Notes under the pieces: generated by a model
Told to the model about the DNA's origin: nothing
Database searches by the model: none
What the model saw: the letters and a program-made list of their open reading frames with translations, nothing else
Shown: piece after piece, positions 1-7,752 of the stretch
Numbering within the stretch: position 1 is the first letter of the stretch
Layout: every line of letters begins with the position of its first letter
Translations under genes and position numbers: made by a program
NCBI GenBank assembly: GCA_013812995.1
Contig: JACCSL010000861.1
Location: 1 to 7,753, forward strand
DNA length: 7,753 nucleotides
Reading direction: 5' to 3'
Source of the DNA: Ardenticatenales bacterium
GTDB taxonomy: Bacteria; Chloroflexota; Anaerolineae; Ardenticatenales; Ardenticatenaceae

Positions 1-792
1 GCGCAACTCGTGGCTGACATCAGCGACGAAGCGCTGCTGGTCGCGGAAAACATCCTCGAGTCGGCCCAGCATCTCGTTGAAGGCCGCGATGAGGCGACCA
101 ATCTCGTCCAGCGGGTAGTGGGTGGGCAAGCGGCGCGACAGATCCTCCGCACGGGAAATATGAAGCGCAGCCTGCGTGACCGCATCTACCGGCGCGAGCG
201 CCCGCTCCGCCAGCCAGGCCCCGACGATGGCCGCGAGGAACAATGTCATACCAATGCCCACGAGAACGATGATGAGCAGGCGGCGCAGATCCTTCTGGAT
301 GGAATTCATATTCCGCGCGACCTGGATGAGCCCGACGACCTCTCCCTTGAAGACAACGGGCTGGGCAAAGAGGCGCACGGGCTCTCCATTGAGAAAGGAG
401 GAGCTATAACTATTCTCGCCCAGAATGGCTCGCTCGAAGGTGGCCGAGGCAAGCGGCAACTCCCCACCGCCGAGATTCTCGCTTTTTGCCATCACGACGC
501 GAGTGGGAATGTGGCGCAACTCTACATAAAGCTCTGGTGTGACGAGGGAATCGAAGGGGGCGGGTTGGACGGCGATGGCGGTGCTGGGGTTTTGCAGCGC
601 CAGGTCGCGCACCTTCAGGGCGAACTGGACGGATTCTACGGCGGCATTGGCGCGAAAGGCCAGCGTGCGGTCCACCTCGTTATAGAGAGAATAGCGCACC
701 GAGACATAAAGCGTAATACCAAACAGAACCAGAATCCCGCTAAGGAGAGCGATGTACCAGAGGGTGAGCCTCAAACGGATGGGCATTGCCAT
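1..792 (-). CDS. Sensor histidine kinase, N-terminal 264 residues (3' end outside window)
   Basis: Membrane sensor kinase that should autophosphorylate on histidine and pass the phosphate to the response regulator encoded just upstream. Reading from the ATG at 792, the frame stays open to base 1. Visible in order: a short cytoplasmic N-terminus; membrane segment 1 (about residues 9-30); an extracytoplasmic sensor region of about 140 residues (31-170); membrane segment 2 (about 171-193); a HAMP linker (about 194-245) with the family proline at 201 and the motif DEIGRLIAAFNEM at 229-241; then the start of the dimerisation/phosphoacceptor domain, FVADVSHELR, with the phospho-histidine at residue 261 (bases 10-12). 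The catalytic ATP-binding domain lies beyond the window. The layout is that of classical EnvZ/CusS-like kinases; the ligand cannot be read from the sequence. A second in-frame ATG lies at 786, but 792 is preferred because it overlaps the regulator's stop codon. Confidence 0.93.
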   Translation of the reverse strand, partial: MAMPIRLRLTLWYIALLSGILVLFGITLYVSVRYSLYNEVDRTLAFRANAAVESVQFALKVRDLALQNPSTAIAVQPAPFDSLVTPELYVELRHIPTRVVMAKSENLGGGELPLASATFERAILGENSYSSSFLNGEPVRLFAQPVVFKGEVVGLIQVARNMNSIQKDLRRLLIIVLVGIGMTLFLAAIVGAWLAERALAPVDAVTQAALHISRAEDLSRRLPTHYPLDEIGRLIAAFNEMLGRLEDVFRDQQRFVADVSHELR

Positions 793-794
793 CA
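790..794 (-). other. TGATG stop/start overlap coupling regulator and kinase
   Basis: The stop codon TGA of the response regulator (794-792) shares its last base with the ATG of the histidine kinase (792-790). This arrangement usually means translational coupling, with ribosomes that finish the regulator restarting on the kinase, so the two are made in a linked ratio. The GAGGAG codons just before the stop (800-795) also resemble a Shine-Dalgarno sequence at suitable distance from the kinase ATG. Confidence 0.85.
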
Positions 795-1472
795 CTCCTC
801 CCGCAGCGCGTAGCCTACCCCACGAATGGTCTGGATGAGGCGCGGCTCGTTGGCTGCTTCCAACTTGCCACGCAGGTACCGAACATACACCTCAATGATA
901 TTCGATTCGCCCCCGAAATCGTACCCCCAAACGCGATCATAGATCTGCTCGCGCGTCAGAACCTGGCGGGGATGGCGCAGGAAGTACTCCAGCAGATCGT
1001 ACTCCTTGGCGGTCAAGTCCACCAGTCGGCTTCCGCGCTTGGCCTGGCGGGTAATGGTGTTGAGTTCCAGGTCGCTGAAGCGCAGGGTTTCCTGCTCCGG
1101 CTCGGTGGCGCGGCGACGAAGCAGGGCACGGACGCGGGCAAGCAGTTCCTCGAAATGAAAGGGTTTGACGAGGTAATCGTCCGCCCCGGCTTCCAGCCCC
1201 ATGACGCGGTCAGAGACCGAATCCTTGGCGGTGAGCATCAGGACCGGAAGATCACCGGCGGCGCGGAGGCGACGAAGCACCTCCAGACCATCCACGCCCG
1301 GCAGCATCCAATCCAGAATGATCATATCTGGCGGACGATCCCGCGCCGCGACCAGGCCATGCTCTCCATCCCGCGCGACCTCGACCTGGTAGCCCTCATA
1401 GATCAGGCCGCGCCGGACAAAGTCCGCGATTTTGTCATCATCCTCTATAACGAGCAAGCGTTCTCCACTCAT
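792..1472 (-). CDS. OmpR/PhoB-family response regulator
   Basis: Two-component DNA-binding regulator, 226 residues from the chosen start, the usual length for the family. The receiver domain (about 5-118) has the acidic pocket E10-D11-D12, phosphoacceptor D54 in the context ILDWMLPG, switch residue T81 (LMLTAKD) and conserved K103 in the KPF motif. The C-terminal winged helix (about 128-224) shows [13 protein letters not shown] (153-165), the recognition-helix region [16 protein letters not shown] (190-205) and the wing end IRGVGYAL (216-223). Phosphorylation by the adjacent kinase should promote dimer binding to target promoters, which are unknown. The frame extends upstream to 1523, into the preceding gene, but the start [12 protein letters not shown] at 1472 fits the family best. 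An ATG at 1481 is an alternative. Neither has a strong ribosome binding site. The gap to the upstream membrane-enzyme gene is 31 bases, suggesting one transcript. Confidence 0.95.
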   Translation of the reverse strand: MSGERLLVIEDDDKIADFVRRGLIYEGYQVEVARDGEHGLVAARDRPPDMIILDWMLPGVDGLEVLRRLRAAGDLPVLMLTAKDSVSDRVMGLEAGADDYLVKPFHFEELLARVRALLRRRATEPEQETLRFSDLELNTITRQAKRGSRLVDLTAKEYDLLEYFLRHPRQVLTREQIYDRVWGYDFGGESNIIEVYVRYLRGKLEAANEPRLIQTIRGVGYALREE

Positions 1473-1503
1473 ACCAACCATTCCGAATCGAGATGAGGTA
1501 GCC

Positions 1504-4500
1504 TCAGCCACCAGAGTCGCCACCCGCCTTTTGTTCGTTCAACTGTTGGATCAGACCCTGAATCGACGGAATATCCTCCTCCGCGGCCAGGGAGAGGGCC
1601 GTGTGGGCCGCGCGAAGTGCCTCCTCGTACTGACCATCTTCCTGATAAAGCAGGGCAAGATTCTTGTAGCTGGTGTAATCCGAGGGATCCAACGCTAGCG
1701 CCTGGAGCGTGGTCGAGATAGCTTCATCCAGCCGCTCCAGTTTGGCGAGCGCGAAGGCTTTGCCACTCAGGGCAGGCAGAGAATTGGGGCGCAGCTGAAG
1801 GATATGCTCATAATCGGCCAGAGCCTGTTCGTACTTGAGCTGATCCAGCGAGATGCTGGCATGAAGCTGGTAGGTATCCACCCATCTGGAATCGATGATC
1901 AGCGATTGCTCCAGCTTGATAATCGCCTCGTCATAGAGCCCCTGTTCTGCCTTGAGGCTGGCCCAGTCATTCCACAGGGCGGCATTGTTCGGGCTGAGCT
2001 GCACCGCGCGCTCGTAGTATCCATCAGCGGTATCCAGGTGCTGCGCGCGCGCGGTGGGATCACTGATCATCCCGGCCCAGGCACGGTGCAGGCTCGCTAG
2101 ATTCCGTGTGTGGTCTGTATTGAGCGGGTTGGTGTTCTGGGCCCGCTCCAGAATCGCACGCGCCTCCTGGAGATAGAGATCGCGCTGCTGGATGTTGTCG
2201 GACAGCGTGCGGGCCTTTTCCATCAAGGTGCGGCCCATATTCAGGAAATAGCGATCCTCATCGGGTTGAAGCCGCAGCGCCTCTTTGTACAGAATCTCGG
2301 CGGCATCCCACTGCCGATTGGACTCATGCCCAAAGCCCTGCTTGCTGAACACATCTGCCCGTGAGATGTTGAGATTCGTCATCGTGATGACGGGGATGAT
2401 ACCCGCAAGTAGAAGGCCGTAGATTGTTGCCTGCCACTGCGGCTGGCGAAGGGTCGCGCGGGGGATGGTAGGCTCGTCGCGCAGGAAGGCTAGCGCGGCC
2501 AGCGTCATGAGGGTAAAAGTGGCGAGATAGACCAATCCCATTGTGTTGGCAAGGTGGGACGCATAGCCCTGAAGCTGCTCAATGCTGATCGCCCCGTCAA
2601 CACTTTGCGGCCGCCACTGGACCCACGGAAGGTAGAACATGATAAAGATGAGCCAGCTTCCGAGAGTGATGGCGCTGTACACCCCCACCCGCTTCAGCCA
2701 GTCGGAGATGGTGGGAACCCAGGGAACCTCCTCACTCTGCTCAAACATGGCCTCGGCGCTCACGGCCAGGGCTCCAAGAAGCCAGGTCAGCATGAAGAGC
2801 CAGACGAGAGCAAAGTTTTTGTCACTCAGACTGACGTTCGGGTTATAGAAATCGAACATCATGACGATCAGGATCAGGGCCATCATTAGGCTGAGCCCGA
2901 TCAGGGTGCCCGTGAGCAGGGGAATGCTGCCCTGGGCCGTCTCAGTGGTGCGTCGCTGACTACGCCGCTTGCGCCTGGGGACTGCCGCGTCCGCACTGGC
3001 CTCGACAGGCACAGCGATTTCTACCTCGTCCTCGCCCGGTGCGCTCAGAGTCCATCCGACGGCGACGGCCAGGGCCGCGTAGCTCCAGAAGTAGAGTCGC
3101 GTGACACCGATAGCAATCCCGAAGTGAATCTCGACGAAGTGCGCGATGACCGCTGCCAGGAGCGCAATGAGGAGCGCATCGCGCGATTTGACGGGCTCTT
3201 CCTCCGCGCGCAGATGGGAGATCGAGTAGATCAACAGGTAGGCAATCAGCCCGGCGGCGATCCCGGCGGGTAGACCGACTCCCAGGTAGCGGAACTGACC
3301 CTCAAGGAGATAGGGAAGTATGGCACCCGCGCTCCCTCCGGCCACCACAAGCCCGATGAAGAGGTTGCGCTGGGCCGCGCTGTTAATCACGCCCAGCCAG
3401 CTCAGCGTGTAATAGAAGAGGGAGAGGAACAGAAAGGTCTGTGCCGTGAAGCCAATGACGCCAATCGTGATGAGCGAGTCGAACGTCTCGTTGTGGGAGC
3501 GATCCGGTGAGGCGTTGCGGGCCTCGATCTGGGCCAGCTCGGAGGGGTAGAAGGGATTGTAGGCCACATGCATGGACTCGGGGCCGTAGCCGATGAGCGT
3601 GCGCAGAGGGTTGGAGGCCAACAACTCCGTTGCCCCACCCCAGATGAGCACACGCACCCGTCCGGTTCCCTCGCTGGACTCCGTGAGCTGGCCCAGCCGC
3701 CCGATGTAGGGTACATCTCGTAAGGAAGCCAGGGGGCTGTTGGGCAGGTTAAAGGTGACGATAAAGACGATGCCTGCGATGACCAGCCCGATCATCGTCA
3801 CGGTTAGCCAGCGGCTGATGTGGAGCGAGTACAGAATCGCGAAGAAGGTCATGCCGACCAGCATCCCAATCAGCGGACCACGACTCTGTGAGAAGAAGAT
3901 CGTAATAAGCTGGAGGATGAGCAGGAAGAGATATCCGCCCACCAGCAACGCCGAGGCAAGGTAGTTGGGCGTTGGCTCATCCTCTGACGTGTTCTTGAGC
4001 AGCCGCTTGAAGTGCTCAATGACGCGCATCAGCGTCAGCGGGAAGACCATGATGAGGTAGGCGGCAATGAAGATAGGATTTCCGGCCGTGCTGCTGATGC
4101 GCTGGATCACATCGCCACCCCAGGGCAGCGGGTCGAGTCCCTGATTTTGCAGCAGGCCATACAGGGTGGCGGGGATACTCGTCAGAAGCACGATGGTCAC
4201 AATTCGCTCAGCCTGCCGGCGATGGCGCACGAGGAACAGGATAGCGAAAAAGATGGCGATATAGCCAAGCCAGGTGTAGGTGCCCTGACGCCGGATGTAG
4301 GCACCCCAGAAAGAGACACGAGGAACAATGCTGAAGGCGGTTGCAAGCAGGTAGCTGCCGGTCAGAACGAGCGTTGGCAGAACCAGCGGCACCTTCCAGA
4401 AGGGCTGCTCTCGCAACCGCAGCGCCTCGCGACCTCGCTCGATCCCCCAGATAAGAAGACCGATGAAGACCATCAGCGCAATCGAGCGCATGAGGGGAAG

Positions 4501-4620
4501 TTTGTCCTCCTCGAAGACGCGCTCTGTGTAGACATTGAAGATGAGAGGCACAATGATGAGAGCTGCCAGCCAACCGGCCTCGCTGATCTTGGCGGCAAAG
4601 ACACTAAGTTTCGTTTGCAT
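1504..4620 (-). CDS. O-antigen ligase/polymerase-like (Wzy_C) polytopic membrane protein with C-terminal TPR repeats
   Basis: A 1038-residue membrane protein probably transferring or polymerising lipid-linked glycans on the outer face of the membrane (Wzy/WaaL/PglL type). I count about 19 membrane segments: 14-30, 45-60, 78-98, 114-131, 139-157, 178-197, 221-242, 248-264, 270-291, 384-410, 418-438, 446-468, 481-499, 505-527, 566-590, 603-622, 646-666, 691-712 and 731-748. The Wzy_C-like part spans roughly 225-410: SQSRGPL with R247, then a large loop (292-383) with R321/R323, the GYGPESMH stretch and H376-N377, at the position of the family's conserved loop histidine. A basic patch, RRKRRSQRR (549-557), marks a cytoplasmic loop. 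From about 756 to 1015 come about seven TPR-like units, such as 881-912, 915-946, 949-980 and 983-1014. Family members are often near 400-600 residues, so the extra membrane block and TPRs are accessory. The acceptor and glycan are unknown. The ATG at 4620 has no clear ribosome binding site. Confidence 0.88.
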   Translation of the reverse strand: MQTKLSVFAAKISEAGWLAALIIVPLIFNVYTERVFEEDKLPLMRSIALMVFIGLLIWGIERGREALRLREQPFWKVPLVLPTLVLTGSYLLATAFSIVPRVSFWGAYIRRQGTYTWLGYIAIFFAILFLVRHRRQAERIVTIVLLTSIPATLYGLLQNQGLDPLPWGGDVIQRISSTAGNPIFIAAYLIMVFPLTLMRVIEHFKRLLKNTSEDEPTPNYLASALLVGGYLFLLILQLITIFFSQSRGPLIGMLVGMTFFAILYSLHISRWLTVTMIGLVIAGIVFIVTFNLPNSPLASLRDVPYIGRLGQLTESSEGTGRVRVLIWGGATELLASNPLRTLIGYGPESMHVAYNPFYPSELAQIEARNASPDRSHNETFDSLITIGVIGFTAQTFLFLSLFYYTLSWLGVINSAAQRNLFIGLVVAGGSAGAILPYLLEGQFRYLGVGLPAGIAAGLIAYLLIYSISHLRAEEEPVKSRDALLIALLAAVIAHFVEIHFGIAIGVTRLYFWSYAALAVAVGWTLSAPGEDEVEIAVPVEASADAAVPRRKRRSQRRTTETAQGSIPLLTGTLIGLSLMMALILIVMMFDFYNPNVSLSDKNFALVWLFMLTWLLGALAVSAEAMFEQSEEVPWVPTISDWLKRVGVYSAITLGSWLIFIMFYLPWVQWRPQSVDGAISIEQLQGYASHLANTMGLVYLATFTLMTLAALAFLRDEPTIPRATLRQPQWQATIYGLLLAGIIPVITMTNLNISRADVFSKQGFGHESNRQWDAAEILYKEALRLQPDEDRYFLNMGRTLMEKARTLSDNIQQRDLYLQEARAILERAQNTNPLNTDHTRNLASLHRAWAGMISDPTARAQHLDTADGYYERAVQLSPNNAALWNDWASLKAEQGLYDEAIIKLEQSLIIDSRWVDTYQLHASISLDQLKYEQALADYEHILQLRPNSLPALSGKAFALAKLERLDEAISTTLQALALDPSDYTSYKNLALLYQEDGQYEEALRAAHTALSLAAEEDIPSIQGLIQQLNEQKAGGDSGG

Positions 4621-4662
4621 CCGTCAAGTAACCACTTTCCCAAAGATTGATTGCATCGTGGT

Positions 4663-4691
4663 AGTGTAGCGCAGAGGAATAGGTGGAGCAA
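4663..4691 (-). promoter_or_regulatory. Weak sigma-70-like promoter candidate for the membrane-enzyme/two-component genes
   Basis: In the 119-base gap before the gene starting at 4620, the minus strand shows TTGCTC (4691-4686), a 17-base spacer, and TACACT (4668-4663), about 42 bases before the ATG. Matches to consensus are 3 of 6 and 4 of 6. The correct spacing and the location at a gene boundary are the only support, and chance matches of this quality are common. Confidence 0.2.
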
Positions 4692-4740
4692 AAGGTCAGG
4701 GAAATTTGGAGGTATGGAGGGGCGGTCCAGCGGGACGTCA

Positions 4741-5487
4741 TTACTCGCAGAATTTTAGGCAAAGCTCGTAGAACTTTCCGAAGTCGCTACCTGCTTGAGG
4801 GTCGTTTTGCTTGACGAGCGAGATGTACGCTTCCCAGCTCAGGGTCTGGATCGCTATTTTTTCCAGGGTAGGCTCGAACCATTCTTCAAACCATATGTCC
4901 TTCGTTCCCCCAAACATCTGCACCCGTTGCCCCACCTTTTTGTAGATAGAGTCGCCGTGGATGGCTTCGAAAAGGCCCTTTTTGATTTGGCTCTCGGGAG
5001 CCAGGACAACGAAGCCTAGCGAGGATAGCGTCGCTAGGTCGATCTTTGCTTGGTGCAATGTTTCTGACATGCAGGCCACATTGCGTGCTGCCTGGTCGAA
5101 AAAGGGAATCTTGCTGACGCCGATTGCCAGGCCACTGAACAGCTTTGCCTCCAGCACAACGAACTGCGTGGCGTCAGGAAGCAGCGAGAAGTCCGTCTTG
5201 CCCGTCTTCCCAACCTGAAAGTGTCCGATGATGCCATCCGCCTTGGTTCGCCCCTCTGCCAGTGGATCCTTTTTCGAGCTTGCGGCGAAAGGTGTCGGAA
5301 GCGATGCCTCGGAGAACCAGGATGCGCCCTTGGCGAAGGCAAAGGGCGCGGGGAGAGGTTGATGGTCCTGGCTCCAATCCAGGAGCAGTCGAAGCAGCCA
5401 GCCCTCGTTATAGATGGTGGTGGGCGGTAGATGCGGGGATGGCTGGTTGAGCGACTCGATAATCTTGGCTATTCGGCTGAGAGGCAT
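4741..5487 (-). CDS. Hypothetical protein with putative PD-(D/E)XK nuclease-like core
   Basis: A 248-residue soluble protein with no signal peptide or membrane segment. I do not recognise a named family. The central part resembles the PD-(D/E)XK nuclease fold: a preceding helix with E28 (NEGWLLRLLL, 27-36), a strand with D84 (KADGIIGHF, 82-90), a strand carrying the E-x-K element E113/K115 (FVVLEAKL, 109-116), and a following helix with D131-Q132 and R135-N136 (FFDQAARNVACM, 129-140). A further strand, LGFVVLAP (157-164), fits the core. This is motif reading only, so nuclease activity is an inference; an inactive or non-nuclease relative is possible. The ATG at 5487 has a good ribosome binding site. 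The gene is AT-richer than its neighbours: I counted 28 G/C in 60 bases at 4741-4800 against 41 in 60 at 7081-7140. This could reflect transfer. No methylase or helicase partner is visible nearby. Confidence 0.75.
   Translation of the reverse strand: MPLSRIAKIIESLNQPSPHLPPTTIYNEGWLLRLLLDWSQDHQPLPAPFAFAKGASWFSEASLPTPFAASSKKDPLAEGRTKADGIIGHFQVGKTGKTDFSLLPDATQFVVLEAKLFSGLAIGVSKIPFFDQAARNVACMSETLHQAKIDLATLSSLGFVVLAPESQIKKGLFEAIHGDSIYKKVGQRVQMFGGTKDIWFEEWFEPTLEKIAIQTLSWEAYISLVKQNDPQAGSDFGKFYELCLKFCE
5015..5038. repeat. Perfect 8-bp inverted repeat inside the hypothetical gene
   Basis: CCTAGCGA at 5015-5022 and its exact reverse complement TCGCTAGG at 5031-5038 are separated by 8 bases. The element lies in codons for about residues 150-158 of the 248-residue protein. 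The coding strand uses CTA leucine codons here. An 8-bp stem could form in mRNA, but there is no T-run, so it is not a terminator. It may be chance. Confidence 0.5.
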
Positions 5488-5489
5488 GA

Positions 5490-5687
5490 TTATGGTCCTT
5501 TGGAGAATTGCCCGCTACCGGTCAGGTCCACCCCTATCTGGTGGGGAATGTTGCTATCCGTGAGAACATTGCCATAGATGTCGGTGACGCGGAACGTGTA
5601 CGGTCCCGGCCCCATGCCTGTAGCCTGGACAAAATAGTTGTAATCCGTGCACGTTCCTTTCGAGTGCAATTCGTGGACAGGGTTGTT
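5490..5687 (-). pseudogene. Probable C-terminal remnant of an exported beta-sandwich (Ig-like) protein
   Basis: The roughly 200 bases between the ABC-F gene and the hypothetical gene are not random. In the same frame as the ABC-F stop codon, 65 codons run open to a TAA at 5492-5490. The translation has the look of a secreted beta-rich domain end: TDYNYFVQATG, then PYTFRVTDIYGNVL, a Pro-His turn, and GVDLTGSGQF near the end. These alternate hydrophobic and polar residues and are rich in Gly, Thr and Tyr. No plausible full-length start exists: the only ATG is at codon 25, and a TTG occurs at codon 7. I read it as the 3' tail of a surface or cell-wall protein gene whose front has been lost, perhaps by a rearrangement ending near 5688. 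A short expressed peptide or a stop-codon readthrough extension of the ABC-F protein is possible but less likely. Confidence 0.5.
5496..5501 (-). promoter_or_regulatory. Ribosome binding site of the hypothetical gene
   Basis: AAAGGA on the minus strand (5501-5496) stands 8 bases before the ATG at 5487, a good distance for 16S rRNA pairing. It supports that start codon. It lies within the last codons of the upstream remnant frame, whose TAA stop (5492-5490) is just before the ATG, so it may be an old gene-junction signal. Confidence 0.6.
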
Positions 5688-7574
5688 TCATCGGAGTTCG
5701 TCCAGCTCCAGCCAGCGCTCCATGAGTTGTTCTAGTTCCTTCTCTGCCGCGTTGCGCTCGTTCTGGAGGGTTGCCAGCTTCGAGTAGTCCGTGGCCGCCA
5801 CGACCATCTCGGCGTCGATCTGCGGCACGCGGGCCTCCAGGAGCGCCATACGCGCCTCGATGGCTTCCAGTTCGCGCTTCTCTTTCGAGGTGAGTCGGCG
5901 GGGTTTCTCCTCCTGGCTCGCGGCCTGCCGCTTGACCTCTGCTTTCACCTCAGCCTGCGCCTCGCTGCGCTCGCGCGCCTGCATCTCGCGATAGAGCGCG
6001 TAGTTGCCGGGATACTCCCGAATCGTGCCATCCCCCTCAAAAACAAGCAGAAAGTCGGTCACCCGATCCAGGAAGTAGCGATCATGGGAGACCGCCACGA
6101 CGGTGCCTGCGAACTGGTCGAGGAAATCTTCAAGAACCGTCAGTGTCTGGATGTCAAGGTCGTTCGTTGGCTCGTCCAGGAGTATGATATTGGGCTGCTC
6201 CATGAGAGTGCGAAGCAGGTAGAGGCGGCGCTTCTCACCACCCGAGAGCTTGGCGATGAAGTTATACTGCTGCTCCGGCGGGAAGAGAAACCATTCGAGC
6301 ATCCCAGACGCACTCACCTTCGTGCCGTCCGCCAGCTTGATGAGCGATGCGCCCTCCTGAATATACTCCAGCACGCGCTTGTCGTTCGGCAGATCATGGC
6401 TTTCCTGATCGTAGTAGGCCAGGTGAACCGTCTCGCCGATGATGACCTCGCCCGCATCAGGGGTGCTCTGCCCGGTGATGATATCGAGCAGTGTGGTTTT
6501 GCCTGCCCCGTTCGGTCCGACGATGCCAATGCGATCTCCCGGCTCAATCTCGTAGGTGAAGTCGCGGATCACTGGCGCGCCATCCCAGGCTTTGGAGAGA
6601 TGGCGAATCTGGATGGCGCGCTTGCCCAGTCGCCGCGAGCCCAGCGCAATCGTCAGGGGCGCGCGCGGGTCTGGCGCGTTCTGCACACTCTCCGCCAGCG
6701 CCTCGACCCGCTGAATGTGTGCCTTCTGCTTGGTCGTGCGCGCACGGGCACCACGTTGGAGCCACACCATCTCCTTACGAAGCAGATTCTGCTGCTTGAG
6801 GGCACTGGCACTTGCCAGCCGATCCCGCTCCTGACGGCCCACGAGAAACGCCTCATAGTTGCCCTCGTAGGTGAAAACACCACGATTTTCTAGCTCAAAG
6901 ATGCGGTTGGTCACACGGTCCAGAAAGTAGCGGTCGTGCGTCACCAGGAGGAGCGCGCCTGACATACGTGCCAGATATTCTTCCAGCCAGGCCACCGTGT
7001 CCACATCGATGTGGTTCGTGGGCTCATCCAGGATGAGAAGCTCCACCGGGTCGATCAGGGCGCGGGCCATCGCCACGCGTTTGCGCTGCCCTCCACTGAG
7101 GGTGCCCAGCGTAGCCTCCAGCGCGTCAATGCCCAGACGGGAGAGAATCGTGTGTGCGTTGGTCTCGGTTTCCCATGCGCCGAGCCGCTCCATCTGCTCG
7201 GTCAGGTCGTGCAGCCGGTCCTGGAAAGCACTGTGTGTCGGCTCGCGCTCCAGCCGCGCCGTGAGCGCCTCGTACTCGCGTAGGAGGTGCATGGTGGGCG
7301 TATCGGCGGCAAATACATAGTCCAGCACTGTCGTATCGCCCTCGAATAGCGGGTTCTGGGGCAGGTAGGCCACGCGCACGTCGCCGCCCAGCGTGATGCG
7401 CCCGCTGTCGATAGGCTCCAGCCCCGCCAGGACGCGGAGCAGCGTTGTCTTGCCGCTGCCATTCACCCCGATGAGCCCCACGCGGTCCGTATCGTTCAGC
7501 CCGAAGGAGAGACCCTCAAAGAGTGTGCGGTCCGCAAACGATTTCGTCAGATGTTCGGCGGTTAATATAACCAT
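5688..7574 (-). CDS. uup: ABC-F family ATPase, Uup type
   Basis: A 628-residue soluble protein with two ABC ATPase domains and no membrane part. ABC-F proteins act on ribosomes; Uup is also linked to DNA or replication-intermediate handling and transposon excision precision. Domain 1 has Walker A GVNGSGKTT (36-44), signature LSGGQ (159-163), Walker B with catalytic E184 (LLILDEPTNHID) and switch H213. Domain 2 has Walker A GPNGAGKTT (353-361), LSGGE (443-447), E468 in LLDEPTNDLD and H497. The linker (about 240-318) has the Uup-like WLQRGARARTTKQKAHIQR (271-289). The C-terminal end, from about 535, is a charged helical region with a predicted coiled coil (about 562-625) ending ELEQLMERWLELDELR, matching the Uup C-terminal DNA-binding domain. 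Length is close to E. coli Uup. All catalytic residues are intact. The start at 7574 gives the normal family N-terminus. It has no clear ribosome binding site and lies 7 bases after the preceding stop, so translation is probably coupled. Confidence 0.93.
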   Translation of the reverse strand: MVILTAEHLTKSFADRTLFEGLSFGLNDTDRVGLIGVNGSGKTTLLRVLAGLEPIDSGRITLGGDVRVAYLPQNPLFEGDTTVLDYVFAADTPTMHLLREYEALTARLEREPTHSAFQDRLHDLTEQMERLGAWETETNAHTILSRLGIDALEATLGTLSGGQRKRVAMARALIDPVELLILDEPTNHIDVDTVAWLEEYLARMSGALLLVTHDRYFLDRVTNRIFELENRGVFTYEGNYEAFLVGRQERDRLASASALKQQNLLRKEMVWLQRGARARTTKQKAHIQRVEALAESVQNAPDPRAPLTIALGSRRLGKRAIQIRHLSKAWDGAPVIRDFTYEIEPGDRIGIVGPNGAGKTTLLDIITGQSTPDAGEVIIGETVHLAYYDQESHDLPNDKRVLEYIQEGASLIKLADGTKVSASGMLEWFLFPPEQQYNFIAKLSGGEKRRLYLLRTLMEQPNIILLDEPTNDLDIQTLTVLEDFLDQFAGTVVAVSHDRYFLDRVTDFLLVFEGDGTIREYPGNYALYREMQARERSEAQAEVKAEVKRQAASQEEKPRRLTSKEKRELEAIEARMALLEARVPQIDAEMVVAATDYSKLATLQNERNAAEKELEQLMERWLELDELR

Positions 7575-7581
7575 AGGGAGA

Positions 7582-7752
7582 TTAGGTTGCTTTCATCGCT
7601 TCTTCGTACTTACTTGCGAAAATACCATTTTCAATCCTTAGGCAAGGGATACCTCCAACAATTGGATAGACCACCAGAGCCTCTGGGCTAAACAACATGC
7701 CACCCACTTCTCTCAAAGGCGTTTTGAAGCGAGGGCAGGCAAAGATGCTAGA
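7582..7752 (-). CDS. Trm112/UPF0434-like small protein, C-terminal 56 residues (5' end outside window)
   Basis: An open frame enters from the right edge and stops with TAA at 7584-7582. The visible 56 residues start SSIFACPRFKTPL and contain VVYPIVGGIPCL, then end KYEEAMKAT. This matches the layout of bacterial Trm112/UPF0434 (YcaR-like) proteins: an ACPxCKxPL element followed about 25 residues later by the hallmark YPI..GIP and a short acidic tail. Members are about 60 residues long, so only a few N-terminal residues should be missing. The second cysteine of the usual CPxC pair is phenylalanine here and the later zinc-ligand pair is not present, so metal binding may be lost. In E. coli the function is unknown; eukaryotic and archaeal Trm112 activate methyltransferases. 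Gene end and ABC-F start are 7 bases apart, so co-transcription is likely. The stretch is AT-rich (26 G/C of 60 at 7621-7680). Confidence 0.65.
   Translation of the reverse strand, partial: SSIFACPRFKTPLREVGGMLFSPEALVVYPIVGGIPCLRIENGIFASKYEEAMKAT

Noticed and set aside
10..813. Long plus-strand open frame of 267 codons opposite the histidine kinase
   Set aside because: The minus strand here encodes clear membrane segments, a HAMP linker and an H-box. The plus-strand translation is low-complexity and charged with no recognisable motif, as expected of an antisense shadow in GC-rich codons.
786..1496. Plus-strand open frame of 236 codons opposite the response regulator
   Set aside because: The minus strand has every conserved residue of an OmpR-type regulator; the plus-strand product shows no domain and is an antisense shadow.
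1473..1523. Longer response regulator starting at 1523 and overlapping the upstream gene
   Set aside because: The extra 17 residues have no family counterpart, and the start at 1472 places the acidic pocket at the normal distance from the N-terminus.
4635..4645. CTTT-CCC-AAAG inverted repeat before the Wzy-like gene, considered as an operator
   Set aside because: The arms are only 4 bases long; this is expected by chance.
4012..4650. Plus-strand open frame of 212 codons opposite the N-terminal part of the Wzy-like protein
   Set aside because: It is very hydrophilic because it mirrors hydrophobic membrane codons on the other strand; the minus-strand gene is well supported.
4725..4738. GTCC-CGCT-GGAC hairpin just after the hypothetical gene, considered as a terminator
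   Set aside because: The stem is 4 bp and is not followed by a T-run on the minus strand.
5528..5544. Small hairpin CCACC / GGTGG after the ABC-F gene, considered as a terminator
   Set aside because: The stem is only 5 bp with a 7-base loop and no T-run follows on the minus strand.
6084..6893. Plus-strand open frame of 269 codons opposite the ABC-F gene
   Set aside because: It covers the linker and second ATPase domain of a well-supported ABC-F gene and has no features of its own.
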